Shown in pieces: positions 50,101-59,993 of a stretch of DNA of 64,000 nucleotides. Source of the stretch: Neoarius graeffei. Lineage: Eukaryota; Chordata; Actinopteri; Siluriformes; Ariidae. The notes under the pieces are model-generated. The model ran no database searches, was not told the DNA's origin, and saw only the letters and a program-made list of their open reading frames with translations. Position numbers and translations under genes: made by a program. Where the stretch lies: the NCBI RefSeq assembly GCF_027579695.1, contig NC_083579.1:68644871-68708870 (forward strand), in the 5' to 3' direction. Positions within the stretch are counted from its first letter, which is position 1, and every line of letters starts with the position of its first letter.

Positions 50101-53100
50101 TGACTCTCTCTGTCCTCCTGCGAGTCACCGAAAACAGCTGGGTCCTGGCGTACACCCAGCCGTCTGGGAAGAGTGTCCAAGACCGCATTGTAGATGGTTG
50201 ATAAATGGTGTCTTAGACCACCACCTCTGTTCAGCGATGGCCGTTCCAGGTTGACAAAAATGGCTTCTTTAACTCCTCGCTCATACCAACGATCCTCTCT
50301 GGCTAAAATGCGTACGTTACAATCCTGAAATGAGTGTCCTTTGTTGTTAAGATGAATGTAGACAGCAGAGTCCTGGCCTGAGGAACTGGCTCTCCTGTGT
50401 TGAGCCATGCGCCTGTGAAGCGGTTGTTTCGTTTCTCCAATATACGAGTCCGTGCAATCATCACTGCACTGAATTGCATACACTACGTTGTCCTGTTTGT
50501 GTCTGGGTATTCTGTCCTTAGGATGGACCAGTTTCTGCTTCAAGGTGTTACTGGGTCTGAAATGTACCAGAATGTTGTGTTTGTAGAAGATCCTCCTGAG
50601 TTTCTCAGATAGACCAGAAATGTTGGGAATGACAATGTTCTTGCGTTTGTTCCTGTTATCATCCTTGTCAGTTATGTTCCTTTTTATGCTCTTTAGGAAA
50701 GCCCATTTGGGATAACCGCAATTCTGAAGTGCTTTTCTTGATGTGATTGTGCTCCTTCACTTTTCCCTCTAATGTTGTAGGAATGTTCTGAGCCCTGTGT
50801 TGCAAGGTCCTAATGACCCCCAATTTATGTTCCAGTGGGTGGTGAGAGTCGAAAAGTAGGTACTGGTCTGTGTGTGTGGGTTTCCGGTAGACCTCGATAC
50901 TAAGGCTTCTGTCTTGTCTAATGTGTACATCACAATCCAAGAAGGCTAGATTATTCCCACTGACATCCTTCACTCAGTTGCCCTTTTCTACCACCCACAG
51001 TTTACTATGACCTGGATGATTGAGAATCTTCACAGACGTATTATGAATGTTGACTTCAACAAATAATTAACCCTGAAACAAGTAAGTAAAGAGCAGTGCC
51101 TCCCCCCAGGGGTTTCAAATAGCATCCTGGTAAACTGTCATTTTGAAAAAGCATTTTGCTTCTTGAAACGGAGTCAAAATCCACCCTATATGTTTCGCAA
51201 ATACATTCAGTCGGTAAACAGGAAGTCAATGTGCGACAGACCTGAAAACGGTACACACGGTATAGAACCCCAAGCTGAAGCTCAATACCAAATATCAAGC
51301 AGTTGTGATTTGTAGTTGCTGAGAAAAAGGGTGTTTCGGACGGACGGACAGAGGTAAACCAGTATCCCCCCCCCCCCCCCCCCCCCTTTCAGAGTGCGGG
51401 TATTATAATAAAAAATAAATAATGAAAATATCTCACCTGCATTTTATTAATTTACTATTGATATTTCATGGAAAATTACTCATCTGTGAATCAAATATCT
51501 GTGCTTTGTATTATATTTTTTATTTTCCGTGACTTCATGATGCAACAACTTACCATATTTTCTGGACTATACGTCGCTCCGGAGTTTAAGTCGCATCAGC
51601 CAAAAAATGCATTATGAAGACGAAAAAAAACATATATACGTTGCACCGGACTACAAGTCGCACTTTTTTGAAGGGTTATTCTATCCATAGAATCTGTGAT
51701 TCTATCTGATGAGCGGCGCGTGGTTACTGCGCGACTGCATTGTTTATTTAATAAACGAACAGCTGAGCAGTGATAACGCGCCCTTTGCCCTGTATGTAGC
51801 CTAGTCTGATTATTTTAAATATCTACTACTATCTTTAATACTATCACTATCGTTATTACTAATAGCCTATATTATTATTATAACTAATATTAGTAGCCTA
51901 TTACTAATCGTTACTATCGTTATTACTCGCGGTGAAAAAAAATATATATATATATACGTCGCACCGGAGTATAAGTCGCATGGCCAGCCGAACCATGAAA
52001 AAAAAAGTGCAACTTATCGTCCGAAAAATACCGTACTTACTTACTTATCCTCTTTGTCCCTAGTAAGACATAAGGCCATGACTTTTTCTTTCCATCTGGG
52101 TCCATCCTGCGCCATAGTCTGTGCGGATTGCCAGGAGAGCCCCATGGACGCCGGGTCGTCTGACACTGTTCTCCTCCACGTCGTTTTAGGTCTTCCTCTT
52201 TTTCTTTTCCCATCTGGTCTCCAGTTTAGGGCGACTTTGGGTATTCTGTCGTCCGTCATTCTTAGTACATGGCCAAGCCATTTCAACTAGAGCCCTGCAC
52301 TCCCGCGGGACCCGCCGCAAAGCAGTGCAGCGCGGGACAAATTTTGAAAGCTCATTGCGGGCGGGAGTGCACATATGCGGGCGCGGGCAGTGATAAGCTG
52401 CAGTCCCGCTAACTAAAAACGTGTTTAAAATAAAATTTATAAATTATTAATTTATGTCTATCATATATAATTTGTGCTGGATATTTTATTTGGCATTAAT
52501 AAAAACATTTTAAGATGCCTAAATTTGCAGAGAGAGTCAGATTGCCAGATTGAGTGAGGAATGGCATCTTAAATTTGCCATTGATCACCCTAACGGGCAA
52601 TCCTTTGATCACTCTCATGACTCGCCGTTCACACCCAGCCTCCAGTTACCCACACTAACATGATGCCTCAATGACACCTTATGCCGCTTTTCCACTACCA
52701 ACGCGGCTGAGTCGGGCTGAGCCGTGCCGTGCTGAGTCGAGCTGAGCGGGGCTGTTGGAGTTGCATTTCGACTACAACCGCGCTGAACCGTGCTGGCTGG
52801 AAGTGGGTGGACGCATTGGGTGGAGTTAGCGAAAGTGGGTGGACGTCACGTGATGTCGTTAGGCGGCGCAAACAGTGACATCAGTGAGCTTTTAAGCGGT
52901 AGTCTCACGACCCGGATAGTAAACGATAAACATGGAGGACATGGAGTCGTTAGTGTTGCTGGTCTTGGTGCTGTGGCTTGTTGTCACCGACAACGCCAAC
53001 AGATACTGGCAAGAGCGTATAGATGAGGCGAGGCACATAAGGCTTCAGAAATTCTCCTAATTCGTAATTATTCTTCTTCCGGGTTTACGGTGTTTACAGA

Positions 53101-56100
53101 TCCCAGCGTGCTCACGGGGCGTGTGTGGGCATGTGAGGACACGCCTCCTCACCAATCAGTGCACAGGGGAGTGTCTCCTCACGCCCCCAGCCCCACTCGG
53201 CTCGGTTTGGCTCGCTTCAGCCCTACTCCAAAACCGTGCGAGTTTTGGGTGCTAAGCAGGGCTGAAGCGAGCCGAGTCGTGCTGCTCTGAGGTAGTCGAA
53301 ACGCAAGCCGTGTCGGGCTGAAGTGAGCTGAAAAAGGGTAGTGGAAAAGGGCCATTAGTGGAAAGCCCTGATCCTTGCTGTGTAATTTGTTTCTTTGCCC
53401 AGTTGTAAACTTCTTTTAGCTTAAGAGATAGTAACAGTCAGCCACTGGATGACTAATTCGGTGTGTTTCTACGCATTTCTGTATTTGGACTGAAGTGTGC
53501 TGCATGCTTTTTTGAGTAAACACCCATATTGTGGCTTTCTGTTTAACTGTCCATCAAACGAGGGGGCGGGTACTAAAGTCTTCGTACAGTACAGAGAGTC
53601 TATGAAAGCTCAGCAGTTTTCTAAACTCTACTCAGCTCTTATAATCAGTTCTAATTAAGGATAAAGCTTTTAGTGCATAGTATGCAGCCTTAAATTCTCT
53701 TTTCAAGTATGAGGTTGAAATCAAGTCATACATGAGCTGATAGCCGACGAGGCGCCGAGTCGGGTATAATCCATGTACGACGAGATTGAGTGGAATAACT
53801 ACTTTATTCTATCCGCATTCACTGGATTTTGAGAAATGGAGTATTTTTAAAAATTTTTATTGTTTGCAAATTCGACAAATAAAAACTTTATACAAAACAT
53901 CCGACAAAATCATTTCCTCTTAGAATGTAAACCAACCGGCGAAATGACAGGAGCAATTTGTGAAAAATGCTTTAAAGGAGACATGAAGGCAAATTTTTTA
54001 TTATCAAAATTCTCTCGTTTTATTAAATATCGGAATGCATTTTTGATCGCTAGTTTGTCGCTGCTATTATAGCAAGTTATGAGTGTTTGAAATATGCTCT
54101 GTAATATATCAGTCCGTATGTCAAAGCAACGGCCGTAAACGAGATTCGTTGAGACCTGTGCGAGACATCGTAGGACGGAAGTAAAAAGTAAAGCGGAAAT
54201 CGACGTGACCGACATTTGCCAACGTTGTCAAAAGACGCGCGCGCCCTCTTTCGAACGCTGATGTAATCAAGCCGGAAGTTTTGTTTGTTTTGATAGCGAT
54301 CAGGAAAGTTTGAAAAAAGTCGGCAGTAATCGTCGTTTAAACTCGTTTTTGTGCAATATTTCGTTTGGAAAACAGTTTTCAAAATGGCGGCGCTGACACA
54401 TCACGTTTCGAAGTCTTGCACAAGTCTCGTGAAGATCACGCGGATAAGCGACGCCTGCCGTGGACCAAACGAACTAAATTCAACATGGCTAAAAACCGAA
54501 CAGGCCGATAAGTATAATATTTAATTGCAGTTAGTTGCCAATACGAGTCACGATATACGTAAGGTTACTAAAACCGAAAATGTAATTGAATAACATGTTA
54601 ATTAAGAAATAAAGCGAGTTTAAAAATAACTTCAGTTCTCCTTTAATAATAATAATTCTTGTGGAAAAAAAAAATTTCTTACCATTTCATTTTATATTTG
54701 GTTGCTTGTTTGTTTTTTTTTTATTTTTTGGGGTTTTGTTTTTGAGTAAAGTTTTTATTTTGTCCTTGGTTCGTTCAGCAAAACGCTCCGCCATTTTGTT
54801 TTTCTTTACTCACAGTATATGAGCTGATATCCTAGTAGTAGAGTAGCCAATCAGAGCATGCGATTGCTCATATCCAGTGAATGTGGATAAAATAATAATA
54901 ATACGTGTGCATGTAGAAACTAAATATGAGTGTATGCAGTGTCTTGGTTGGAGTGAAATGCAGGGCGTAATACCTCCTCTCACTGCGGCTGTTCTTGCGC
55001 ATGGGGCTGCCTGGATTACGGAGAGGAGATCCCATGTCTTTCCTTCTGTCCTTGGTGGGTGAAACAGGTGCTGGCTTGCCAATCTGCAATACATTCATTC
55101 CCTTCATTTAATACTGGCAGACTGCTACGTCCATCATGCCCTTTTTTTTTTTTTTTTTCAAATCAGAGCACTAAAGCAAAAACTATATTGAAAACTTGTA
55201 TGTTCTCTTAAAGCTACAGTCTTGAGAATGTCATTATGGTTTTCAAAACGAATACCGACAGATGCACTCGTGCCTGAAGGCAGATACACATCAGGATTTT
55301 AGAAGGAAGATATAACTATACACTGTAACCTCTCCTCCAGCCACACACACACACCAATCACTTGAAAGTGATGGAGGAGAGCATGCAAGCTGAGTTGTAC
55401 ACAATCACATCACGAGAGCAGCAGAGGGAAAGTGCTGAAGGTGGCACCAGGAGAAAAGCTGACATAAACTCCTTGGCTCTCGAATGGTATTACATCTATT
55501 CAGCGAGATTACTTTCTTAATTAAATCAGTTATCGGTTGATGTTACCAGTCATGTGTGATGCAAAAGAGAGGAAAAGCAATTAAATTAAGTACATTGCGT
55601 GTGAGTGGAATTTCTTCATAACTACCTAGACTGATGGATAAATAGGAAACACTGCTAGGAAACGATGAGTGCATAAAACACATGATGTCAGCACGCATCA
55701 AGATCAAATATACGCACGCAACACGCGCTCTTCGGATTATCCGACATTTTTTCCTCGAGCGCTGTTCAGATCAAGACTACTATTGGTGCTTTCTGTCTCC
55801 CGTGCGTTTCGTACATAGTGTGCCCAAGGTCGAAGCTTTCTACGGCTTCCTTAATTAATTTACTGACCCTGTTGCATTAAACTACGAGCTTTCCATTCAT
55901 GTGTTTTTGTTATATACTCAACAAAAATAAAAACTTTACACTCGTTTCAAAGTCAATAATTTGAACATTTTGGAAAATAGGTTTGAAATAACGATTGTAT
56001 TGAATTATCTTGTCATTAAAGATGCTATAGCATACAGATCATGTTTGTCATGGAATCGGTTCCACTGGAAATGCGACGACAATGTCCATGATCAAAAACT

Positions 56101-57704
56101 GTGAGTCACAACTTAATGAAACCATGTCAATATCGGGTGTGTCCTCCATGGGCGTTCACAACTGCGATACAACGTCTCCTCATGGATTGGATGATGCGCC
56201 GCCATATTTGTACCAACATGGCACCAAGCTCCTGCAAGTTCTGTGGAGGGTTCCTTACAGTCGGCTGTGGTGCCAGTTTGATGGAGACGTGTCTGGAGAT
56301 TATGGATGGTCTGTCGACTGCATCCCATAACCCTCGCAACGTCAGTGACGGATGTTCCCGTATTCAGCATGCCAATGGCACGTTCACGCTGACAGTCGTG
56401 GCATTGCAAATTAACGAATAATTAACCATAAAACCTTGTTTTTCTGAGATGACACTCTACTCTGCTACCGTGAGATCAATTGCACGTGTATCAATAGGTC
56501 ACGTCACTTGTGTCACGTGGAAACGTGATTTTAGCGTGCAGTGCTCTCACTGTAGGCCCGACCAGTAGAATGAATGTGTGACGTAATGCCCTTGACAATG
56601 CATTTAACCATAATCACAACAAGAACTCTTTCAAGAAAAGTTTCTAAACACGATTTGAAAAATAATGAGTGTCAAGTTTTTATTTTTGCTGAGTATATAT
56701 TAGGTTGTATGTTATGGTGGCAGATTAATCAGTCAATTATTTCAAGTAATTTTGTTTATTTTTATATATATATGGTGGCACGGTGGTGTAGTGGTTAGCG
56801 CTGTCGCCTCACAGCAAGAAGGTCTGGGTTCGAGCCCCGTGGCCGGCGAGGGCCTTTCTGTGCGGAGTTTGCATGTTCTCCCCGTGTCCGCGTGGGTTTC
56901 CTCCGGGTGCTCCGGTTTCCCCCACAGTCCAAAGACATGCAGGAGTTATTCTTTTTGCAGAACCGCGAGCATCATCTGTGGAACTGTTTAATAGACTTGG
57001 ATGGATTCCAGTACACGAACAGTTTAAGATAAACAAATGCGCTCTCGTTCATAAGCGGATTTATGGTAACGTTCCTACCTTTTTAAGTGAGCAACTTGTT
57101 CTAAATAGCTACGTCAATAAAAGACGCACGCGCTATGCTGATCTTAATCTTCGCTGCCCGAAATACAGAAGGGAGACAGAAGGCGGGCGCACTTTTTCTG
57201 TTTCTGCTACCCGCCTTTGGAATACTCTCCCTCTCTCTACAAGGCGAATCGAACAGCTTATGCCCTTTAAGGAATCTCTCAGAGAGCGGGCGTTTTCTGA
57301 GCAGCGTCTTTTATATCATTTTGTAATATGATTTTATAATAATTTGTTTCTTATTTATATCTATTAATATGATTATCGTATTGTTTTTATTGTAATTTAG
57401 TGTAAATAGTTTTTATAGTTTATATTGTATACATTTATTTTAGGGAGGGCCACAAGTTCATTAGCATCGCTATTTAGTGCTACCCTCATTATAAATAAAG
57501 TCTGAAAAAAAAAAAAAGGTTAGGTTAACTGGTGACTCTAAACTGACCGTAGGTGTGAATGTGAGTGTGAATGGTTGTCTGTGTCTATGTGTCAGCCCTG
57601 TGATGACCTGGCGACTTGTCCAGGGTGTACCCCGCCTTTCACCCGTAGTCAGCTGGGATAGGCTCCAGCTTGCCTCCGACCCTGTCGAACAGGATAAAGC
57701 GGCT

Positions 57705-57755
<51 letters not shown>

Positions 57756-59564
57756 CGGAATATGGAAATGAGCATTTTACTGGGAAATACACCACTCTTT
57801 TTTTTTTTTTTTTTTTTATACGAGCTCCATCCAGGACATGGAGAACCAAAACTGAGACATCTTTTCCTTCTGGCTGCTCCCGATTAGGGGTCGCCACAGC
57901 GGATCTTTCATCTCCATTGCTCCCTGTCTTCCGCATCCTTCTCTACCAAACCTGCCACTTTCATGTCCTCTCTCACCACATCCATGTATCTCCTCTTTGG
58001 CCTTCCTCATTTTTGTTTGCCTGGCAGCTCCATCCTCAACATTCTCCTTCCCACATGCTCTGCATCTCTTCTCAGGATGTGCCCGTACCATCTCCGTCTC
58101 ATCTCTCTTAGCTTAATTCCCAAGCTCTCTACATGTGCTGTCCCTCTGATGTGCTCGTTCCTTATCCTGTCCAACCTCCCATCGCAAACCTTAACATCCT
58201 CAACTCCGCCACCTCCGACTTTGCCTCCTGTCTCTTCGTTAAGGGTACGGTCTCCAATCCGTACATCACAGCTGGTCTCACTACTCTCTTTTATACATCT
58301 TACCTTTCGCTTCTGCTGGTCACAAATGACTCCCGAAATCCTTCTCTAACTGCTCCACCCTGCCTGCGCTCTCTTCCTCACCTCACTATCGCAGCCCCCA
58401 TTTTCCTGCACAGTTGACCCCAGGGACTTGAGTTCACCAACTTGCTTTACGTCTACTCCTAGAACCAAAACCGTGACATCAATCTCGATATGTCACTCGT
58501 GAGCAAATCGATGAATTGTTTTGATAAATTTGGGTACTTTTTGTTTGGGAATGTGTCGATATAATAAAAAGAAAAAAAAAAATCACACATTGGCTTGAAG
58601 ATATGAGGTTTATCTTCTTATGTTGAAAAATGACTGGATAAAATGATTACACAGAGGATATTACACGGCTGCGTGAAGGCATGAGGTTTATCTTCGAGTG
58701 GTGAACGTATTTTCAACACAAGCCTCAGCCTGATAAAAGAAAGAGCCATTTCTACACTGCGGAGATAAACAAGTCACTGTACTTCTCAGTACCCCACAGC
58801 CGTTACTGCTGCACTGTCAGTTTAATTCCCAGCTTTCTAAGCTACTGATGAGGCTCACAATGCTGTGTTTACACTGTGGCTGAGGCAACTGGAACTCAAG
58901 CCAGGTTTGTTCCTCCCTCTAATAGATACTGTAGCAAGCACGTCTCCGGGCCGTCACGCTGTCAGAGTGCTACACCCTTAAATAGTCCCAAAGCCACTTG
59001 CCCACCACATCTGTGCTTACACTTTGGCTGAAGCAGTTGATCACACCTCTGTTCTAAAATAAACTAAGAATCGAACATAGCTTGGTTGTTTATTTACTTG
59101 GTGATGATTGAGAACACAAATATATACCTTTTACGACGGTACACCATGAGGCAAAGAATCGTGACTCGGATTTGTTGCTCACCTTGAGCCTCATGTCCCG
59201 TGTATGCCTCTCCAGCTCCTTCCTCAGCTCTTCTTTCGACAGCTTTTCAACGTCCAGCACCGAGTGTTTCCATTCAATCTGCTCCACGCTGTGTGGGTTG
59301 TGCGACACGTACTGGCCGATCTTCACTTTGCGCAGCTTGTGCCAGTAACCCTTATAGGCAGTCTGAAACTCCTGCAGCAAGTCAGCGAGCGTGCGGTACT
59401 CCAGCGGCTTGAACATCAGATCCACGCGTCGGCTCATCCCGAGAGCCCCGAACCGGCCGCCGCTGTGGATCCCCAACACGATGTGGTGGAAGTGACTCCC
59501 TGAGAACTGAGTTTTAAAGCTGATGGGGAAGCGCTCCACAGTTGGCATACTGTTGGTGAGGTAA
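44034..59564 (-). CDS. vash1: VASH1 (vasohibin-1), 3' part of the gene, three exons
   Basis: Vasohibins with their partner SVBP remove the C-terminal tyrosine of alpha-tubulin; VASH1 is also an angiogenesis inhibitor. Three minus-strand exons join in phase: 59183-59564, 54974-55083 and 44034-44106. They encode YLTNSMPTVERFPISFK, through FHHIVLG and GALGMSRR, to KIGKPAPVSPTKDRRKD and the end MNGYQIRV. By alignment with human VASH1 recalled from memory, the catalytic His204 and Ser221 equivalents are present. Cys169 lies in the previous exon, which I could not find upstream of 59564 in this window. The SPTKDR and NSRSERR blocks distinguish VASH1 from VASH2. It is convergent with ANGEL1, as in human. 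Confidence 0.93.
44318..45026. mobile_element. TTAA palindromic element, family AGGAACAGTCC, copy 2
   Basis: TTAA at 44314-44317 and 45027-45030. Two arms of about 345 bp are near-perfect complements around GATATCTGAGCTC. The same family occurs at 26418-27388. Each arm has an open frame reading [19 protein letters not shown] into the terminus. Confidence 0.88.
45057..46082 (+). mobile_element. hAT-type internally deleted element (1026 bp)
   Basis: Ends CAGGCCCGCCGAC and the complement of CAGGGCTGCTGAC, flanked by CCAAGAAC (45049-45056) and CCGAGAAC (46083-46090), an 8-bp duplication with one mismatch. Starts about 25 bp from the palindromic TTAA element. Contains an exon at 45385-45570. Confidence 0.8.
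45385..45570 (+). pseudogene. First exon of hAT/ZMYM-like transposase
   Basis: From ATG at 45385: MHKSGAQKRKEKRKREEE, then GSLHKYFKKDSDD. This basic start with a LHKYF motif opens ZMYM1/TTF-type hAT proteins of fish. It stops soon after; the zinc-finger and RNase-H-like catalytic parts are missing. Confidence 0.6.
46123..46650. mobile_element. Tc1-type MITE (528 bp), CACTACCGTTCAAAAG ends
   Basis: TA at 46121-46122 and 46651-46652; inverted ends CACTACCGTTCAAAAGTTTG continuing GGGTCAC. No transposase frame. Its ends match the common fish Tc1 with GTTTGGGGTCAC. Confidence 0.92.
46893..47782 (+). mobile_element. P-like element with THAP first exon (890 bp)
   Basis: Ends CATACATGTCAACC and GGTTGACATGTATG, flanked by a perfect 8-bp duplication CCTAGGAG (46885-46892 and 47783-47790). 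The 8-bp duplication, the CA start and the THAP exon together point to the P superfamily. The catalytic part is missing. Confidence 0.75.
47322..47401 (+). pseudogene. THAP-domain first exon of P-like element
   Basis: ATG at 47322: MPHSCAAFNCTNRFTVQ then HGITFH, ending at CACAG before GTGAGA, a good donor. The C-x4-C pair and the ITFHR turn are the start of a THAP zinc finger. Later exons with C-x2-H are not seen in the 380 bp before the right terminus. Confidence 0.68.
48429..48807 (-). mobile_element. tRNA-derived SINE, type A (minus), 13-bp duplication
   Basis: Complement of the (GAGAT)n tail at the left, tRNA head at the right. Duplication CTATAACATTAAT at 48416-48428 and 48808-48820, perfect. 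Lies in the centre of the large foldback. Confidence 0.92.
49512..49843. other. VASH1 intron spacer
   Basis: No gene or element recognised; several ACGGACT and TACGGA motifs occur near 49590-49670. Confidence 0.4.
50049..50543 (-). CDS. GIY-YIG endonuclease domain of Penelope-like element
   Basis: 164 codons, open upstream without a Met as well. Contains NVVYAIQCSDDCTDSYIGET (the Y..YIG core), LHRRMAQHRR with the catalytic Arg, and [20 protein letters not shown] with the metal-binding Glu. In Penelope-like elements this nuclease nicks target DNA for retrotransposition. The domain appears uninterrupted, but the element is 5'-truncated, so expression is unlikely. Confidence 0.85.
   Translation of the reverse strand: MKQKLVHPKDRIPRHKQDNVVYAIQCSDDCTDSYIGETKQPLHRRMAQHRRASSSGQDSAVYIHLNNKGHSFQDCNVRILAREDRWYERGVKEAIFVNLERPSLNRGGGLRHHLSTIYNAVLDTLPRRLGVRQDPAVFGDSQEDRESQLSIDHPNDSPFTPSLQ
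50668..50973 (-). pseudogene. Penelope reverse transcriptase, C-terminal piece
   Basis: Reads NNLAFLDCDVHIRQDRSLSI, VYRKPTHTDQYLLFDSHHPL and EHKLGVIRTLQHRAQ. This is the thumb-side end of Penelope-like reverse transcriptase. The catalytic YADD palm region would be upstream and is absent. The frame shifts before the endonuclease. Confidence 0.85.
51055..51550. other. VASH1 intron spacer with C-run
   Basis: Poly-C run at about 51367-51386. The sequence before it (GTGTTTCGGACGGACGGACAG) is common in degraded fish repeats. No gene. Confidence 0.4.
51551..52035. mobile_element. MITE with TACCATATTTTCTGGAC ends
   Basis: Inverted ends TACCATATTTTCTGGACTAT and the complement of TACGGTATTTTTCGGACGAT, with subterminal AAGTCGCA repeats. 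A widespread vertebrate hAT-type MITE by its ends. The 8-bp duplication is not clear here. Confidence 0.65.
52041..52286 (-). pseudogene. LINE ORF2 C-terminal fragment
   Basis: Reads KWLGHVLRMTDDRIPKVALN and KRGRPKTTWRRTVSDD, ending in a stop. This is the C-terminal tail of a non-LTR reverse transcriptase (LGH--RM-D-R-P-----W--.G.R..GRP..W). 5'-truncated. Confidence 0.75.
52287..52680. repeat. GC-rich hAT-type repeat fragment
   Basis: GAGCCCTGCACTCCCGCGGG and related CCCGC motifs near 52290-52420 resemble the left end of a hAT MITE. A matching right end was not found. A short stretch at 52580-52650 is related to the Penelope segment at about 50030-50100. Confidence 0.4.
52682..53354 (+). mobile_element. 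PIF/Harbinger MITE, TGCCGCTTTTCC ends, copy 2
   Basis: Perfect TTA duplication (52679-52681 and 53355-53357), same ends and body as 19828-20510, and the same 42-codon frame at 52932-53060. Confidence 0.82.
52932..53060 (+). CDS. 42-residue conserved ORF in Harbinger MITE, copy 2
   Basis: Same start ([18 protein letters not shown]) and length as 20078-20206, with a few substitutions near TDNANRYWQ. Likely a retained first exon rather than an independent gene. Confidence 0.4.
   Translation: MEDMESLVLLVLVLWLVVTDNANRYWQERIDEARHIRLQKFS
53358..53971. other. VASH1 intron spacer
   Basis: No gene or element ends recognised. Confidence 0.4.
53976..54642. mobile_element. TTAA element, family AGGAGAACTG, uninterrupted copy
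   Basis: TTAA at 53972-53975 and 54643-54646; ends AGGAGACATGAAGGC and the complement of AGGAGAACTGAAG. 667 bp. This is the reference copy for the split ones in ANGEL1 introns 2 and 9. It contains GGAAAACAGTTTTCAAAATG and GCGGATAAGCGACGCC blocks; no long conserved frame. Confidence 0.88.
54974..55083 (-). CDS. vash1: VASH1 internal coding exon (SPTKDR block)
   Basis: Acceptor AATGTATTGCAG, 110 nt, donor GTATTA. Encodes IGKPAPVSPTKDRRKDMGSP, LRNPGSPMRKN and SRSER plus two bases. The basic, Ser/Pro-rich tail is the VASH1 C-terminal region downstream of the catalytic core. Confidence 0.93.
55084..55914. other. VASH1 intron between the two last-but-one exons, first part
   Basis: Poly-T at about 55141-55159. 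No gene or element ends recognised. Confidence 0.4.
55915..56695 (-). mobile_element. Tc1-like internally deleted element (781 bp)
   Basis: TA at 55913-55914 and 56696-56697; ends TACTCAACAAAAATAAAAAC and its complement. The minus strand at 56113-56409 keeps the N-terminal helix-turn-helix (RERAIGMLNTGTSVTDVARV, CSRQTIHNLQTRLH). The catalytic half is absent. Confidence 0.87.
56773..57754 (+). mobile_element. SINE type A split by a LINE end, tail turned into (GATA)n
   Basis: SINE head and core 56773-56942, interrupted by a LINE 3' end, resuming at 57509 with GTTAGGTTAACTGGTGAC. The usual GAGAT tail is replaced by (GATA)n at 57705-57754. Confidence 0.88.
56943..57508 (+). mobile_element. 5'-truncated LINE end inserted in SINE
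   Basis: The frame 56945-57331 encodes SVELFNRLGWIPVHEQFKIN, then HKRIYGNVPTFLSEQL and TFSVSATRLWNTLPLSTRR: the C-terminal region of a CR1/L2/Rex-type ORF2. A 3' UTR, an AATAAA and a poly-A run follow, right up to the SINE sequence. No target duplication is seen. Confidence 0.82.
57862..58460. repeat. Retroposed dispersed repeat with ~20-bp flanking repeat
   Basis: Begins near GGGGTCGCCACAGCGGATC, a common fish retroelement end. Flanked by AGAACCAAAACTGAGACATC (57842-57861) and a copy with two differences at 58461-58480. No clear coding frame on either strand. Poly-T lies upstream at 57799-57817. Confidence 0.55.
58481..59182. other. VASH1 intron, part next to the catalytic exon
   Basis: At 58595-58700 there are pieces of the GAAGATATGAGGTTTATCTTC MITE also seen near 26150. 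The rest looks unique. The VASH1 donor lies at 59181-59182. Confidence 0.45.
59183..59564 (-). CDS. vash1: VASH1 catalytic-core exon
   Basis: Acceptor CACTCCAG, 382 nt, donor GTGAGC. Encodes YLTNSMPTVERFPISFKTQF, FHHIVLG (His204 equivalent), GGRFGALGMSRRVDLMFKP (Ser221 equivalent), and on through SHNPHSVEQIEWKHSVLDVE to RHTRDMRLK. Two of the three triad residues of the transglutaminase-like peptidase fold are in this exon. An acceptor is present, so the exon is not the first. Tubulin detyrosination is the family function. Confidence 0.96.
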
Positions 59565-59993
59565 CTGGAGTGGAGGTCAGGTTAAGAAATGGAAAGTTCA
59601 GTCGTCTTAGAGAGTCTTTATTTCTCGGTAAGAATGTAGGTCCAATTGGCGTAGCACTAAAGCAGATTTCTCGCATAAAACTAGCTTAAAGTGCTGATGA
59701 CACGTTTTTGACATCTTTGGCGATGTTTTATAACATAAAAAGTAATTCCCGATGATCCATATATTAATTCACGAAGGCGCCTATTTTACAAGTTATGATA
59801 AAAAACGCGGCTATTTGGGCAAATTTGACGGGGCTGCAGCACCCAGGAGACGAAGGAGGAGGAGGGGCTATATGACGTCAGCGAAAGAATCTTCCTCCTA
59901 ACTTACCAGTTTGTTGTTGATGCGGCAGGTGTTCACTTTATCATTATTAGTATTTTTATTAGACACTATTATACATTTTATATATTAGTTATT

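Larger units (their letters stand above)
49863..51035 (-). mobile_element. Penelope-like element, 5'-truncated, with GIY-YIG endonuclease
   Basis: Flanked by ACGTATTATGAATGTT-AC (49844-49862 and 51036-51054), a 19-bp duplication with one mismatch. Terminal sequences GTAGAAAAGGGCAACTGG and its complement lie at both ends, as in the pLTR layout. The minus strand encodes the reverse transcriptase end (50668-50973) and the endonuclease (50049-50543). Confidence 0.87.

Noticed and set aside
57799-57817. Poly-T as a Pol III terminator or gene end
   Set aside because: Isolated homopolymer next to a retroposed repeat; no promoter boxes upstream.
59204-59503. Plus-strand ORFs over the VASH1 exon
   Set aside because: These are antisense shadows of the conserved VASH1 coding exon.
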